Source of the DNA: Phoronis australis
Lineage: Eukaryota; Phoronida; Phoronidae
Direction: 5' to 3'
Length of the DNA stretch: 60,000 nt
Assembly (NCBI GenBank): GCA_002633005.1
Contig: NMRA01000256.1
Coordinates: 346,120 to 406,119, forward strand
This document shows positions 31,314-41,340 of the stretch, one piece after another; positions within the stretch are counted from its first letter, which is position 1; the number at the start of each line of letters is the position of its first letter. Made by a program: the position numbers and the translations under genes. Under the pieces are notes generated by a model that was given only the letters and a program-made list of their open reading frames with translations, searched no databases and had not been told where the DNA came from.

Positions 31314-33460
31314 TTATGCACCCACATATTTATATGTGGGTGCATATTGCCATCATCTCTGTCTGGGCGTCCGGTGTCCGCGGCTGTATCTCCTAAACCC
31401 CTTGCAGGATCTTACTGAAATTTGGCAGGTGTGTTCCTATGGGGTTGACAATAGAGAGCGATGAGTTTCGGACCGACCCAAATACCGCTGTGCCCCAAGT
31501 GGCAATTTTAGTTTTTTAAATTTGCCTCTGTTCAAAGGTCCTCAACCGATTTTCATGAACTTTGGTACATAGGCATCTACATGTATTAATGAGTTGACGC
31601 TATCCTCCCATTTTCAGATGGATTCGAAGCATTTTGCACTATCTAGTAGCCATTTTTATTATTTTCGAGTCCGTTTTGTGGCGTCTGCCCCTCTATCAAC
31701 CAAACCACTCTAAGGATGATTATGAAAATTGGCATGTATGTTCTTACTATGAAATTGATGGTTGATGCACTATCTAGTAGCCATTTTTATTATTTTCGAG
31801 TCCGTTTTTGGCATCCGCCCCTCTATCAACCAAACCACTCTAAGGATGATTATGAAAATTGGCATGTATGCTCTTACTATGAAATGGATGGTTGACGATG
31901 ATTTTCCGAGGACTTTGACTACTGTAGCGCCTCCTAGTAGCAGTTTTGTTTGTTTGTTTTTGTGCCCATGGTTGTATTGCCTAAGCGCTCTACAGGATCT
32001 TTATTAAATGTAGGAAATGTATTTATATCAGGTTGACAACGGACGACGACTTTCGGACATATCGGACTACCGCTGTGTCCTCTAGTGGCAATTTTAGTTT
32101 ATTTACGCTTGCCTCTGTATCGTCAAAGGTCCTCAACAGATTTCAATAAAAACTGGCACATAGGCATCTATTAATGAGGTGAGGCTATCCTCTTGTTTTC
32201 GGATGGATTCGAGGTATTTTGCGCCACCTAGTGACCATTTTTATTGTTTTCAAGTCTATTTTTGGCGTCAATCCCTCTGTAAACCAAACCACTCCTGGTA
32301 GAGTCTTGCCCAGCTGTTTATAGTTTAAGGAGCAACCTACTGGATGGCACTGTTACGTGCCTACAACATATATTGCATGGCAACAAATGGAAACGTCTGT
32401 CCATTTTACTAAAGGAGACTGGCAGACTTGAAAACTTTCTTCACGAGGAGCCATAATTGGGGTCTCGTGCTTTTGCTCAAGTGTTTTGGGCAATGGGCCC
32501 AACCATGAAGCCTGTGCACGTCTGATGCACCGCAAATGACATCAGGCCACCTGCACTGTTTTTTTTTAAGGATGATTGTGAAAATTGTAATGTATGCTCT
32601 TACTATGAAGAGGACAGTAGGCAATGATTTTCCAATGACTACTGTGGCGCCTCCTAGTGGCAGTTTTGTTTTTTACGCCCATACCTGTATCTCTTAAGCC
32701 CTCTGCAGGATCTTTATTAAATTAAGCACGTGTATTTATATGAAGTTAACAACGGAAGACAACAACATTCAGACGGATTCAGGGAACACTGTGCCCCCTA
32801 GTGGCAATTTCTTTTTTTTCTGTTTTCCTGTTTCTCTGAAGTTCCTCTATGAATTTTCACGAAATTTGGTAAATAGCTTTCTTTTAAAGAAACTAACATT
32901 CTCCGGTTTTCAGATGGATTCGACATATTTTGCGCACTTCAGTGGCCATTTTTACTGTTTTCTTCTCTGTTTTTGGCGTCCACCATCTGTCAGCCAAACC
33001 ACTCGTAGGATGATTGTGAAAATTGGCTTATATGTTCTTAGTATGAAGAGGACGGTTGTATTTTCCGACTTCAATTATTCTGGTGCCTCCTAGTGGCAGT
33101 TTTGTTTTCTGCACCCTAAGCCCGCTGCAGGATCTTTATTAAATTTAGCAAGTGTATTCATATGAAGTTGACAATGGAAGATGACAACTTTCATTTGAAC
33201 TCCATGAACAGTTTGCCCCCTAGTGGCAATTTCATTTTTTCCATTTTGCTCTGTTTCTCTAAAGTTCCTTGATGGATTTTCATAAAATGTGGTAAATAGC
33301 TTTCTGTTAAAAACCGGGACATTTTCCCATGTTTTGATGGATTCGAAGTATTTTACTCAATCCAGTGGCCATTTTTATGATACAAATAAACACCCTAGAA
33401 GCTGACCTTTTGCAGTGCATTCGTGGCAGCATTTCAACGCCCCGCATTGCTCTTGTTGTT
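31314..33460 (+). mobile_element. CTCF-like monomer repeat element, copy D (longest)
   Basis: About 2.15 kb. The left end carries a perfect 13-bp hairpin, ATGCACCCACATA with its inverse around TTTA (31316-31345). It then shows CATATTGCCATCATCTCTGT. The right end is TGCTCTTGTTGT, preceded by ACACCCTAGAAGC. Cores lie near 31490, 31637, 31767, 31924, 32073, 32219, 32645, 32791, 32933, 33079, 33214 and 33357, mostly 130-157 bp apart. A 128-bp segment is duplicated in tandem (31641/31769), and about 270 bp of unrelated DNA interrupts the array at about 32298-32568. Confidence 0.8.
32298..32568. mobile_element. Insertion interrupting monomer array D
   Basis: Intact monomers read AAACCACTCTAAGGATGATT. 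Here the sequence breaks after AAACCACTC and resumes with TAAGGATGATTGTG about 270 bp later, directly after a run of T. The inserted DNA has no recognised domain and no obvious inverted termini. It is probably a short retroelement or another repeat. Confidence 0.5.
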
Positions 33461-34412
33461 TACAGCTGTAGTTATAGCTGAAGTCTGTCCCATCCTTCAA
33501 CAATTCCGAAAATGCATTTTCATAAATCTGATTACGTTCAATAGCCTAATCTCTTGAAGACTGTCTGACCTAGGGCCTAAATATGAAATAATAAAGAATG
33601 AGCTAGGTAGCCCTCTATCAAATTGGACTCAAATATTCACTTACTGTCAATCATAAGAGCAACTGCAATAGATTGCTTGCATAGGGTCAAGAGCTCTGCA
33701 CCCAGTAGAAAACCAGGCAAATTCCTGTTGTGCTGTAATACCGGTAGGTTGTCACTATGACACAGAGGCAGTGGGACAAAAAGACACCTTGCTTTATATC
33801 TCGAAATGCCTATTGGTTTCAGGAACAGGAACTGTAATAGCTTTCCCCATATTAATTGTAGCCACACATTTGGAAGGGCATGCTGGCCCTTTCAAAAGAG
33901 GTGGATTTTAAAAATCAATTTTTCTTAGCATTAAGCTGTTGGATGTTGAGGTGACTATTTAATAACTTAGCTTGCAGTCTGTAATCAAGTTTGTAATTTG
34001 CAACGTTGGCAGTTGTTCAATGTCTTGAAAGCTTTCATTATGTGATCATGTGATTATCCTTCTTAAAATATTCCTGGTCAAGTCGATCAGTTCATTTTAT
34101 TAGCCACTAGATCTAGCAAGTTTTTTTCAAAAGCAGAGAATTTAGCAACCTTTTTTCCTTGTTGATAACCTGGATGAGGTGTTTGGAGGGATTCAATGAC
34201 CATAACAGAAATTGCTCAAAAAGAAATGTCTTGAAATTGTTCATTTTAATTTTCAGGTGATTATCCCTCTTTGGATATTCCTGAGCTGTCCATGGGTTGG
34301 TTGATTTTATGAGCCTCTGAATCTGGTGACCAGATATTGGATTAACCTGCTAATAGGATCTTAGATTTTCAAACCATAATAGCGTCCAATTCAGTAATGA
34401 ATTTATGTGAAT
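33461..34412. other. Intergenic, nothing recognised
   Basis: AT-rich sequence between monomer array D and the pogo-like element. No supported gene or repeat. Confidence 0.5.
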
Positions 34413-34414
34413 TA

Positions 34415-35678
34415 CCGTACTCGTCCGGGTTACCGCCCAGGGCGCTTAAATTGGGAATCGAAAAAACAGAGGTTGGGCGGTAAGCCGAGCATGGGCGGTT
34501 AAAATTGAAATTTTTGAATAGTCGGGAGTTGTTGCTTACTGCACGGAGGGCCGATTTTACCCTGACGGAGCTACACTGACGTCGGACTTCTAGCGTGTCG
34601 GTTAAAATATAGGTCGGACTTCGAGGGGCTGAAGTGGAGTAGCGCACACGATACAGTGGCGCCGTAATCCCGAGCGTGGTTGGGTTTCTACGTACCTCGG
34701 TCGCTGCTCGTCATGTCTTGGAACTAAGGAATCCTTACAGATATACGTGCCTTCAGTAGGGCAAGTTTCTTGAGAAAAGCAAGATGACGCAAAACTACGC
34801 TAGATCGTCATGCATTGCTACGGCAAGCAGGTGGTTTTGTAAAGATATGCTGCCGCTAGTTACTTTGGCAACCAAGCAGGTGGTAATGATTGACAGCCGG
34901 GCTTTCGTCTAAATACTTTGAACCTAGTTTGAACAATGTTACATTTTATATATATTATATATTTCTTTCTGTGTTGAAGAGCCAACACCGACCTCCCAGA
35001 ATTTGTTCAAAGCACGTGCTCAGCAATCGGACGATACCACTATTAGACAATAGGGGTGGTCAGTCGGCTGCGAAAATAATGAAGCAAAAACATCATGTAA
35101 AATAGCAAACACACATTATGTAAAAAGTCAACAGGCAAATCAAGAGTTCAAAAAAAAATTTTTGACCACATAGATGTTGATAGAATGATCGACTTGCACT
35201 TAATTACAAAATTGATTTCTTGCTCTGGTGCTTTTGGTTGGGGGCTTCCATTTTGGTGTCAGGAGTGAGTCATTTTAAAAAAACATGTGTTTAGCGAAGA
35301 CACGGAACAATGGCCCGTATCTGCTTGTATTCAAAACAATGCGTCCAAAATAATGTTGGTGGAGTTTCCAAAATCGTTGGTCATGTACCAGCCAAGTGTG
35401 GTCGTGTTTTTTTATTTCATTGCTCAGGGTGGTGATGTTTCGTGTACTGTTACGGGGAATTCAGAAAGGACTTGAAATTCTTGTCAAGTTCCTATTTGTT
35501 GGTTCTTCCACGGCAATGAAATACTTTCGACAAGTGCTGTCTCAGTGATCAGTACATGTCTCCATCATAAAAATTGTGGGTGGGCGGTAAGCCGAGCATG
35601 GGCGCTTAAAAATGAAAAAATAAAAGTTTCGGGAGTGGGCGGCAAGCTAAGCATGGGCGGTCACCCGGACGAGTACGG
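34415..35678. mobile_element. Pogo/mariner-like TIR element
   Basis: 1264 bp with near-perfect inverted ends CCGTACTCGTCCGGGT (16 of 16), flanked by TA on both sides (34413-34414, 35679-35680), as in Tc1/mariner/pogo. Subterminal direct repeats GGGCGGTAAGCCGAGCATGG occur at about 34475 and 35585, with a third variant at about 35638. Open frames inside (34890-35105, 35287-35475) show no recognised transposase motif, so the copy is probably non-autonomous. Confidence 0.85.
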
Positions 35679-35864
35679 TAGATCAGTTCCAATTGAGATC
35701 GTTTTGTAAGAAGGAAACAAGTGAAACGGAATGTTTCTAGGATAATCTAAACGTTTATGTTCTCTTTCAGAGAAAACAGCTGCGCAAAAAGCCCTTTTAA
35801 TGTTTTGCATCCAGGGCAAGTTTTACTGCTCAATGTATTACAGGGAAATGTTTTTACACAACTC

Positions 35865-36215
35865 TTATTAAAGGGACATTGTCATTTAATTGGACAAAAA
35901 TACATTTTAGGGTTTATGTTGAATGTGATAGGCTTCTTGAAGTTATTAGCTTTAACCAGAGCTATAAAAATTACACTAAAATCTGTTATGTCTTTTATGA
36001 TCTTGTTACAAATTGTCAATTCTCTTCATCTGCTAGATTTTTGCTTAAATCAAAGCTGTTGACTTTAGTTAAATACCTTAAAAATACATTGCCATTTGTT
36101 AGTGGGATTTAGCCAGCAGGATGCATGATTGCAACGGCGAGGATTCCAGGTTCAAATCTGCACTGGGGCTGATCTCGGAAAACGACTTTACTCTCGGTAA
36201 TGTCACTTTAATACA
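35865..36215 (+). mobile_element. tRNA-related SINE-like repeat, copy 2
   Basis: An AT-rich module starting ATTAAAGGGACATTG and containing TTGAAGTTATTAGCTTTAAC and GAGCTATAAAAATTAC. It is followed by a tRNA-like part near 36103-36165 (GGGATTTAGCCAGC, then the B-box-like GGTTCAAATCT) and a tail CTGCACTGGGGCTGATCTC. No intact tRNA cloverleaf could be drawn. Confidence 0.6.
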
Positions 36216-36639
36216 TGTAGTACAGCATCAAAACATCTAATTTGATTTTATGTTAATTTGAATTTCATTTGGCAAAACTCATCATGTACCTATTCAAGCC
36301 TTTGTTGGGGGACCAGACTTCACCTGCGTTTGGCTACTCCTGCGCTTGTCTACTCCTGCGCTAATGTTTTGTACCTGTTTCATGTAAAACATCCAACACT
36401 CAAGGCTAGTAAGAAATGAAATGGGTGATTAAATTTGAAGGGATGAAACTATTTTTGTTATATACACATGAATGCAGTCTGAGCAAGAGACTTGAGCACA
36501 GGGTGTTACAAAACTTGTCACTAGGAAGACTTGAGCACAAAACTTGACACTGCCTTTTTAATGATACAGTGATTATACAGGGCCTGTCATAAGTATTTAA
36601 AGTTGCCTTTCACCTTGTTTAGCTAGCTAACGAAAGTCA

Positions 36640-36964
36640 AATTAGGGCTTTCACTCTCGCAAAATCGGCGGCCTAATATTCATTTTCTTGATAGAATTTT
36701 ATTTCCATTACAGATAAGAACACCAGCCAGTTAAGAAAACACTCCAGCGTTTTATTGGGGTTTGTTGGTTGGCTGTCCCTAAGGTTGTGGATTCGAAAAT
36801 GACGCATGTACTGTTGCAGCCTCCAGGGCAGTTCGTTTCATGCAAATGAATATACATTGTATTGACTTTCTTATGTAGAAAGTCACCTGAGCTGTCTAGC
36901 CTAATAGGTGTGGCATGATAAAGAATGCTAGGAGACCGATTTTATGAGAGTGAAAGGCCTAATT
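36640..36964. mobile_element. TIR element with TCAA flanks
   Basis: 325 bp with imperfect inverted repeats of about 40 bp. The left is ATTAGGGCTTTCACTCTCGC and the right, inverted, is ATTAGGCCTTTCACTCTCAT. TCAA lies directly outside both ends, a possible 4-bp target duplication. No coding capacity. A related right end appears near 54797-54850. Confidence 0.7.
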
Positions 36965-38819
36965 CAATTTTCGTTTTTAGCAAACTTTAAGAAGCTGAAA
37001 TGAAAGTTAATTAAGTTGTATGCTATGCTAATAGGTCTTTTGCACGATAGCGGTGGCTACTAATTACTATTTTACCATGGTACATATTTGTCCCATTTCT
37101 GTGGAGGCGATAACATTAATTTGGGACGCCTCTCTTAAAGCAAGACAACCGAGATATATTTTCGCCAAAAGTCTCATCTTAAGGAACTGAAATAATCACT
37201 GTACTTAGTTCTCTACCACAATTCAACTTTCCAGCTTCTCTGGACGTCAACTGAAGTGGAACTGGCCCTTTTCAGAAAATTTGACTTTGTTATTAGTGAA
37301 AAAAGTTTTGTACAAAAAGCAGCTGTTCGCACACAACAATAGTTGGTACAAATTGTCTGATTTATTAGCAATTTTGAGTGTATGTTCTGAGACTTTGCAA
37401 AATGTATAAATTGAGACTATTTTTTGTTTACTGTAAGGACTGCCCATGTGGAGTCGTGGTAACATTACGGAATTTTTTGTGGTCACTTCATAAACACGTC
37501 CCAGTCTCACTCAGAGGACAGTGTGATGTTTTTTTAAGGAACTGAGTATGAACGCCACTGATTGTCTCTTAACAAGGGCTCCTCTAGAGAGGTAAATTAT
37601 GGAATCTGCAACCCCACGATCTACCGTAAACCTGGCAGGCCTCCTCTTGGGGGTGCTGCTGCACGTTCAAAAATTAAAAATCCAGACCACCTCATTTCCT
37701 AGAAGATAACAGTGTGAGATAAAAATGCATGCCCCAGTTAATACTAAGACACTATGCCCTCTGCAGATCCACCCGAGACGATCCCTGAATGCACAGAATA
37801 TCTACTCTTCCTATAGGGAAACCCCCGGGATCATGGAACATTGTCCACCCTCTTGGTTAACCATATCATCAGTTGCATTCCTCCAACATCGTCTTCTTGT
37901 ACTCGTGAGCCGATTTTAGGTAGCTTTTTATTTTACGGTTACCTACCTTCTTCGTCATGACTATCTTAGGTGGTTTATCGTACGGTGAAATTCTCGTCTT
38001 TCTTCTCCATTTAGTCACATCCGAGTTTAACTCTCTACTACTGCGGAGAAAGAAAACGCATCATTAATGGAGTTTTTAAAAAGTTTTTGACCGGCACAAA
38101 CCGTTTCTGTGCTAAGATGTACCAAAAAAGAAGGGTGTATGCTGACAACAGTTCAACTCATTGTGCGGCGACAGTGAAACGTTGCTCAGTCAGGCAACTC
38201 CAGGTGAAATCTTTGGGCACACCCTGTCTTTTCGTAAATGCGGCTTATGCTCAGTGAAATGTATTTCATTATGGGTCGATGTAATTTACTGCATTAGGCA
38301 AATTGGGTTTATTTATGTTAAGCCAGCGTGACTGAAGTTAGGTAATAGTAATGCATACTAGTTTCCAATTTAATACATCCGTGCCAGTCGATATCTGTAC
38401 ATATTAGACCAGTTATTTTGCCTCTCGGTAATGCTGAGTTGATTAAACAAGAATTGTTTTTCGATCAGTCTGGCTCAATTTGTATTTAGTGGTCTGCGAC
38501 CGTCTATTTTCTAAAGAATGGTTATTACGGTGGTTTGTCGGTCAAATTTTACAATATGCCCTTACTGCAGTAACGACACACATGCACGTGCGTTTCGTTC
38601 TTGTGCGTACACTGAGGGGACACGCCGTGACACTCACTCAGTCTGCTCTACAATTAAAACTTGGTTTAATTTAAGTTGCATTATTTTCGGATTTGGTATT
38701 ATGCATTCATGTTCATGAACCAAGATTGTGTTTTATATCTTGATTTGCGATATCTTAATTGCTCTTGTTTTTTACATGTAGTTCATGTTTGATATATGTA
38801 TGTCGGCCAGCCTGTTAAG
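36965..38819. other. Intergenic, nothing recognised
   Basis: No supported gene. Short open frames (for example 37725-37919 and 38480-38674) show no domain, signal peptide or splice context that I can defend. Confidence 0.45.
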
Positions 38820-39115
38820 GCTCAGTAGGACCCAAAATGTCCAAATTTAACTAACTGTGGAACATCGCATCTCAAGAAATGGCTGATCTTTTGGGTCATT
38901 TTGTGATTTTCGTAAAAACCCTTTTGATCTGCGTAAAACGAAAACGAAGTGATATTTTAGTGAACGCATCTTGAACATTTGTGTCGAGTATAATTTCAAC
39001 ATGTTATTGATACCGTTATTTTGCTATCAATGTACCTATCTTTGTTGCAAATTTTTGCTAAAAATGCATGGCCACGTGAGACATGTAATGGCAGGCGTCA
39101 TTCACGGACAAAGAA
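38820..39115 (+). repeat. Dispersed repeat family R, copy 3
   Basis: Starts with AGGACCCAAAATGTCCAAAT and continues through CATCTTGAACATT, CATGTTATTGATACCGTT and GCATGGCCACGTGAGAC. The order is the same as in the other copies. The final block ends with a CACGTG palindrome. Confidence 0.6.
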
Positions 39116-39536
39116 CCAGTATAATTCAATGTCTACTTGAGTTAGTTGCCTAGGCATGTTGTCACAGAATGAGTCAGTGCCGACGTTGGTGTCCAGCTGC
39201 TTTGGTAACCGATAAGTTCTGTTTTTATGGGATAAAACTTCTTGGATATTAGTTGTGGAATGTTGGACCTTGGCATTATACCGTCAATAATGTACTCGCC
39301 AAGCGTTGTTCGGGATACATTTGACGTCAGACTAGGAGACAGCCTCTGTTGAGTATTCCATTGACCACTTTTAGCGTGTGTCGTTAACCTAAATAGACGT
39401 GAAGTGCCTTGAAATTACACTTGGCGAGGAGAGCCGACGTAATGGTAATTTATCGAGTTGGATAATTAGGAACCATGCGTCATTCCAAGGCTGTGATTTC
39501 ACCGTTGTTTCAGTTTTACCTGGCCTTCATGTGTGA

Positions 39537-41340
39537 GTCCTGATACACCGTAAAATGTAACAATTTCGTAAAATGTAACAACTGTTACATGTTTCAGCAT
39601 TGTTACATTTTGCGTTGCTAGGCCTCTCCTAAAATGTAACAAGTTGTTATATTGTGTGTAATAGTTACAATTTACGTCGAATGCACGTGCGAGAAATGTA
39701 CGATTTTTACACACTATGGAAGTGAGGTCATATCTCATGAGTTTGCAGGGTATTTGTCACACGGAGGAAAACGGTTCGTTCACTTAACGGCTTCTTTCTC
39801 GGATTGTTTAAATGAAATTCTGTAAAATGTGCCAGGTCGAATTTATGGATGTGTTCCGTTGTGCCTTCCATTGTTTTTAACACAGTTTCTTGGTATTCAA
39901 AAATGTACCCCATACGGTTTCAACTCCAGACGAAAGGGGTTTCCAGAATCAAGTAACAAGTTTGTTATTGTTAAAGCATTCTTGCTATCTTTTGTTGGCG
40001 CTCAGTGGTCATTAAGCCAGTTGTGTATCCGGGATTACAGTAAACACACTTCTCTTGGTAAGCACAACAGAAACAATGACATCGTATTTTGGCTAATATT
40101 TATCGCATTTCTTTGGGAAAAACGACCACAACTAAATTTTTTCCCAGAGAATTCAATTTCCGAAGTCAGTTTGACAGAAAAATCACCCGTTTTAGACGAT
40201 TGTTTGATTTATTTCACCCTGTGTTTTATTGCCTTGAAGTCATCGCTAATGCGGTAACTGCCCTACCCCACGCGCACATTGGGAAACAGCAAAATACATC
40301 AGTAAACAATATGCCATAGGTGTTCACCTGTCCAAGAATTTCTTGCGATTACAATATTCATTCTCTACACTATGATAATCGATGATTGCGTTTTGGTAAC
40401 CTCTTAGCCTTCTTTTATATGTGCGTAGTTGCCTAGGACAAAGTATTAAATTACATATTTCAGACCCATCAGATTGTTCAAAATATATCTTTGGGTGTTA
40501 CGTCCGATGACCGATCTGTTCTTGACAAATACATTCACTAAAGGTCATTAACACTGTACAATATCGCAAAAGCAGTACAGATGGAAAAGATCCTCTGGCT
40601 CATTCTCGCAGAAAGAGCAGTCGGTCGTGATTTGGTAGAATTCCAATCTTGTGAAGGTAAGTATTTGTATTGATAATTCTTTGGAACCACGTTAATTTGG
40701 TGTCCCAAAATTTTTGGGTCTATGGGTAAACTTGACGGACATTTGGAAGATTTTAAAAGTGTGTTTTTATGTTTAGAATGTACATCGAAACTCCTTAGAA
40801 GTTCAATTTACCAACATTTCTGTTGTCACGTCGTGAAAATTTCAGGCCTTAAATCCATGGTTCACTTTGAAATCATTACTGTTGAAGTTAGAAGAAACGG
40901 ATTTGTGTACCACATGCAACACAGATATTTCTTGTGATTTACATAAAATACTCTCAAAATGGGTCACTTTTTGTCCGAGCCTACTCTCTGAATGGGTAGG
41001 TATCCAAACTTTCGGGCGGTACCTCTCATCCAAAAATACTCGAGTACCCACAGCTGTGTCAGATATCACTTGTTCGTGATTTTGGTCATTTACTTGTGAG
41101 TGACGTTGGTTTCGTAAAAAGCAACGGTACATTTCTCGCATGCGCATTCAACGTAAAATGTAACAATTACGTAAAATCATAGACTATATAGACAACAGAT
41201 GTACTATAGTCTATGGTAAAATGTAACAACTTGTTACATTTTAGAAGAGGTCTAACAACGTAAAATGTAACAATGCCGTAAAATGTAACAGTTGTTACAT
41301 TTACGAAATAGTTGTATTTTACGGCGTATCTGAGGCCTCT
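39537..41340. mobile_element. Fold-back element with GTAAAATGTAACA iterons
   Basis: Two inverted arms (39537-39710 and about 41106-41340) share an ordered series: GATACRCCGTAAAAT, ATTTCGTAAA(A)TGTAACAA, CTGTTACAT, GCATTGTTACATTTT, a GCCTCT block, CTAAAATGTAACAAGTTGTT and GCGAGAAATGTAC. Each arm is itself full of GTAAAATGTAACA words in both orientations. The right arm carries an extra 50 bp or so, with its own palindrome (ATAGACTATA and its inverse). The 1.4-kb middle includes a LINE fragment. Size and arms suit a fold-back or long-TIR transposon, and no known family was recognised. Confidence 0.6.
40390..40720 (-). pseudogene. LINE reverse-transcriptase C-terminal fragment
   Basis: The - strand encodes a C-x2-C...H-x2-C finger (CSFCENEPEDLFHLYC at about 40582-40630), the signature at the C-terminal end of many APE-type non-LTR retrotransposon ORF2 proteins. 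It is preceded by a TRLEFYQITTD-like stretch and followed by frame-shifted remnants resembling the usual VTPKDI and KAKRLP tail. Several stops interrupt it. The RT catalytic core is absent. Confidence 0.6.

Noticed and set aside
33930-33980. Terminal VPS51 exon encoding a VEV-like tail
   Set aside because: Has a good acceptor (tttttcttag), but the phase needed after 25646 gives a stop in the second codon.
36103-36170. tRNA gene
   Set aside because: B-box-like GGTTCAAATCT is present, but no cloverleaf stems could be drawn; treated as part of a SINE-like repeat.
39829-40257. 142-codon + strand frame within the fold-back element
   Set aside because: Starts mid-sequence, with no recognisable transposase or other motif; the LINE fragment just to its right lies on the opposite strand.
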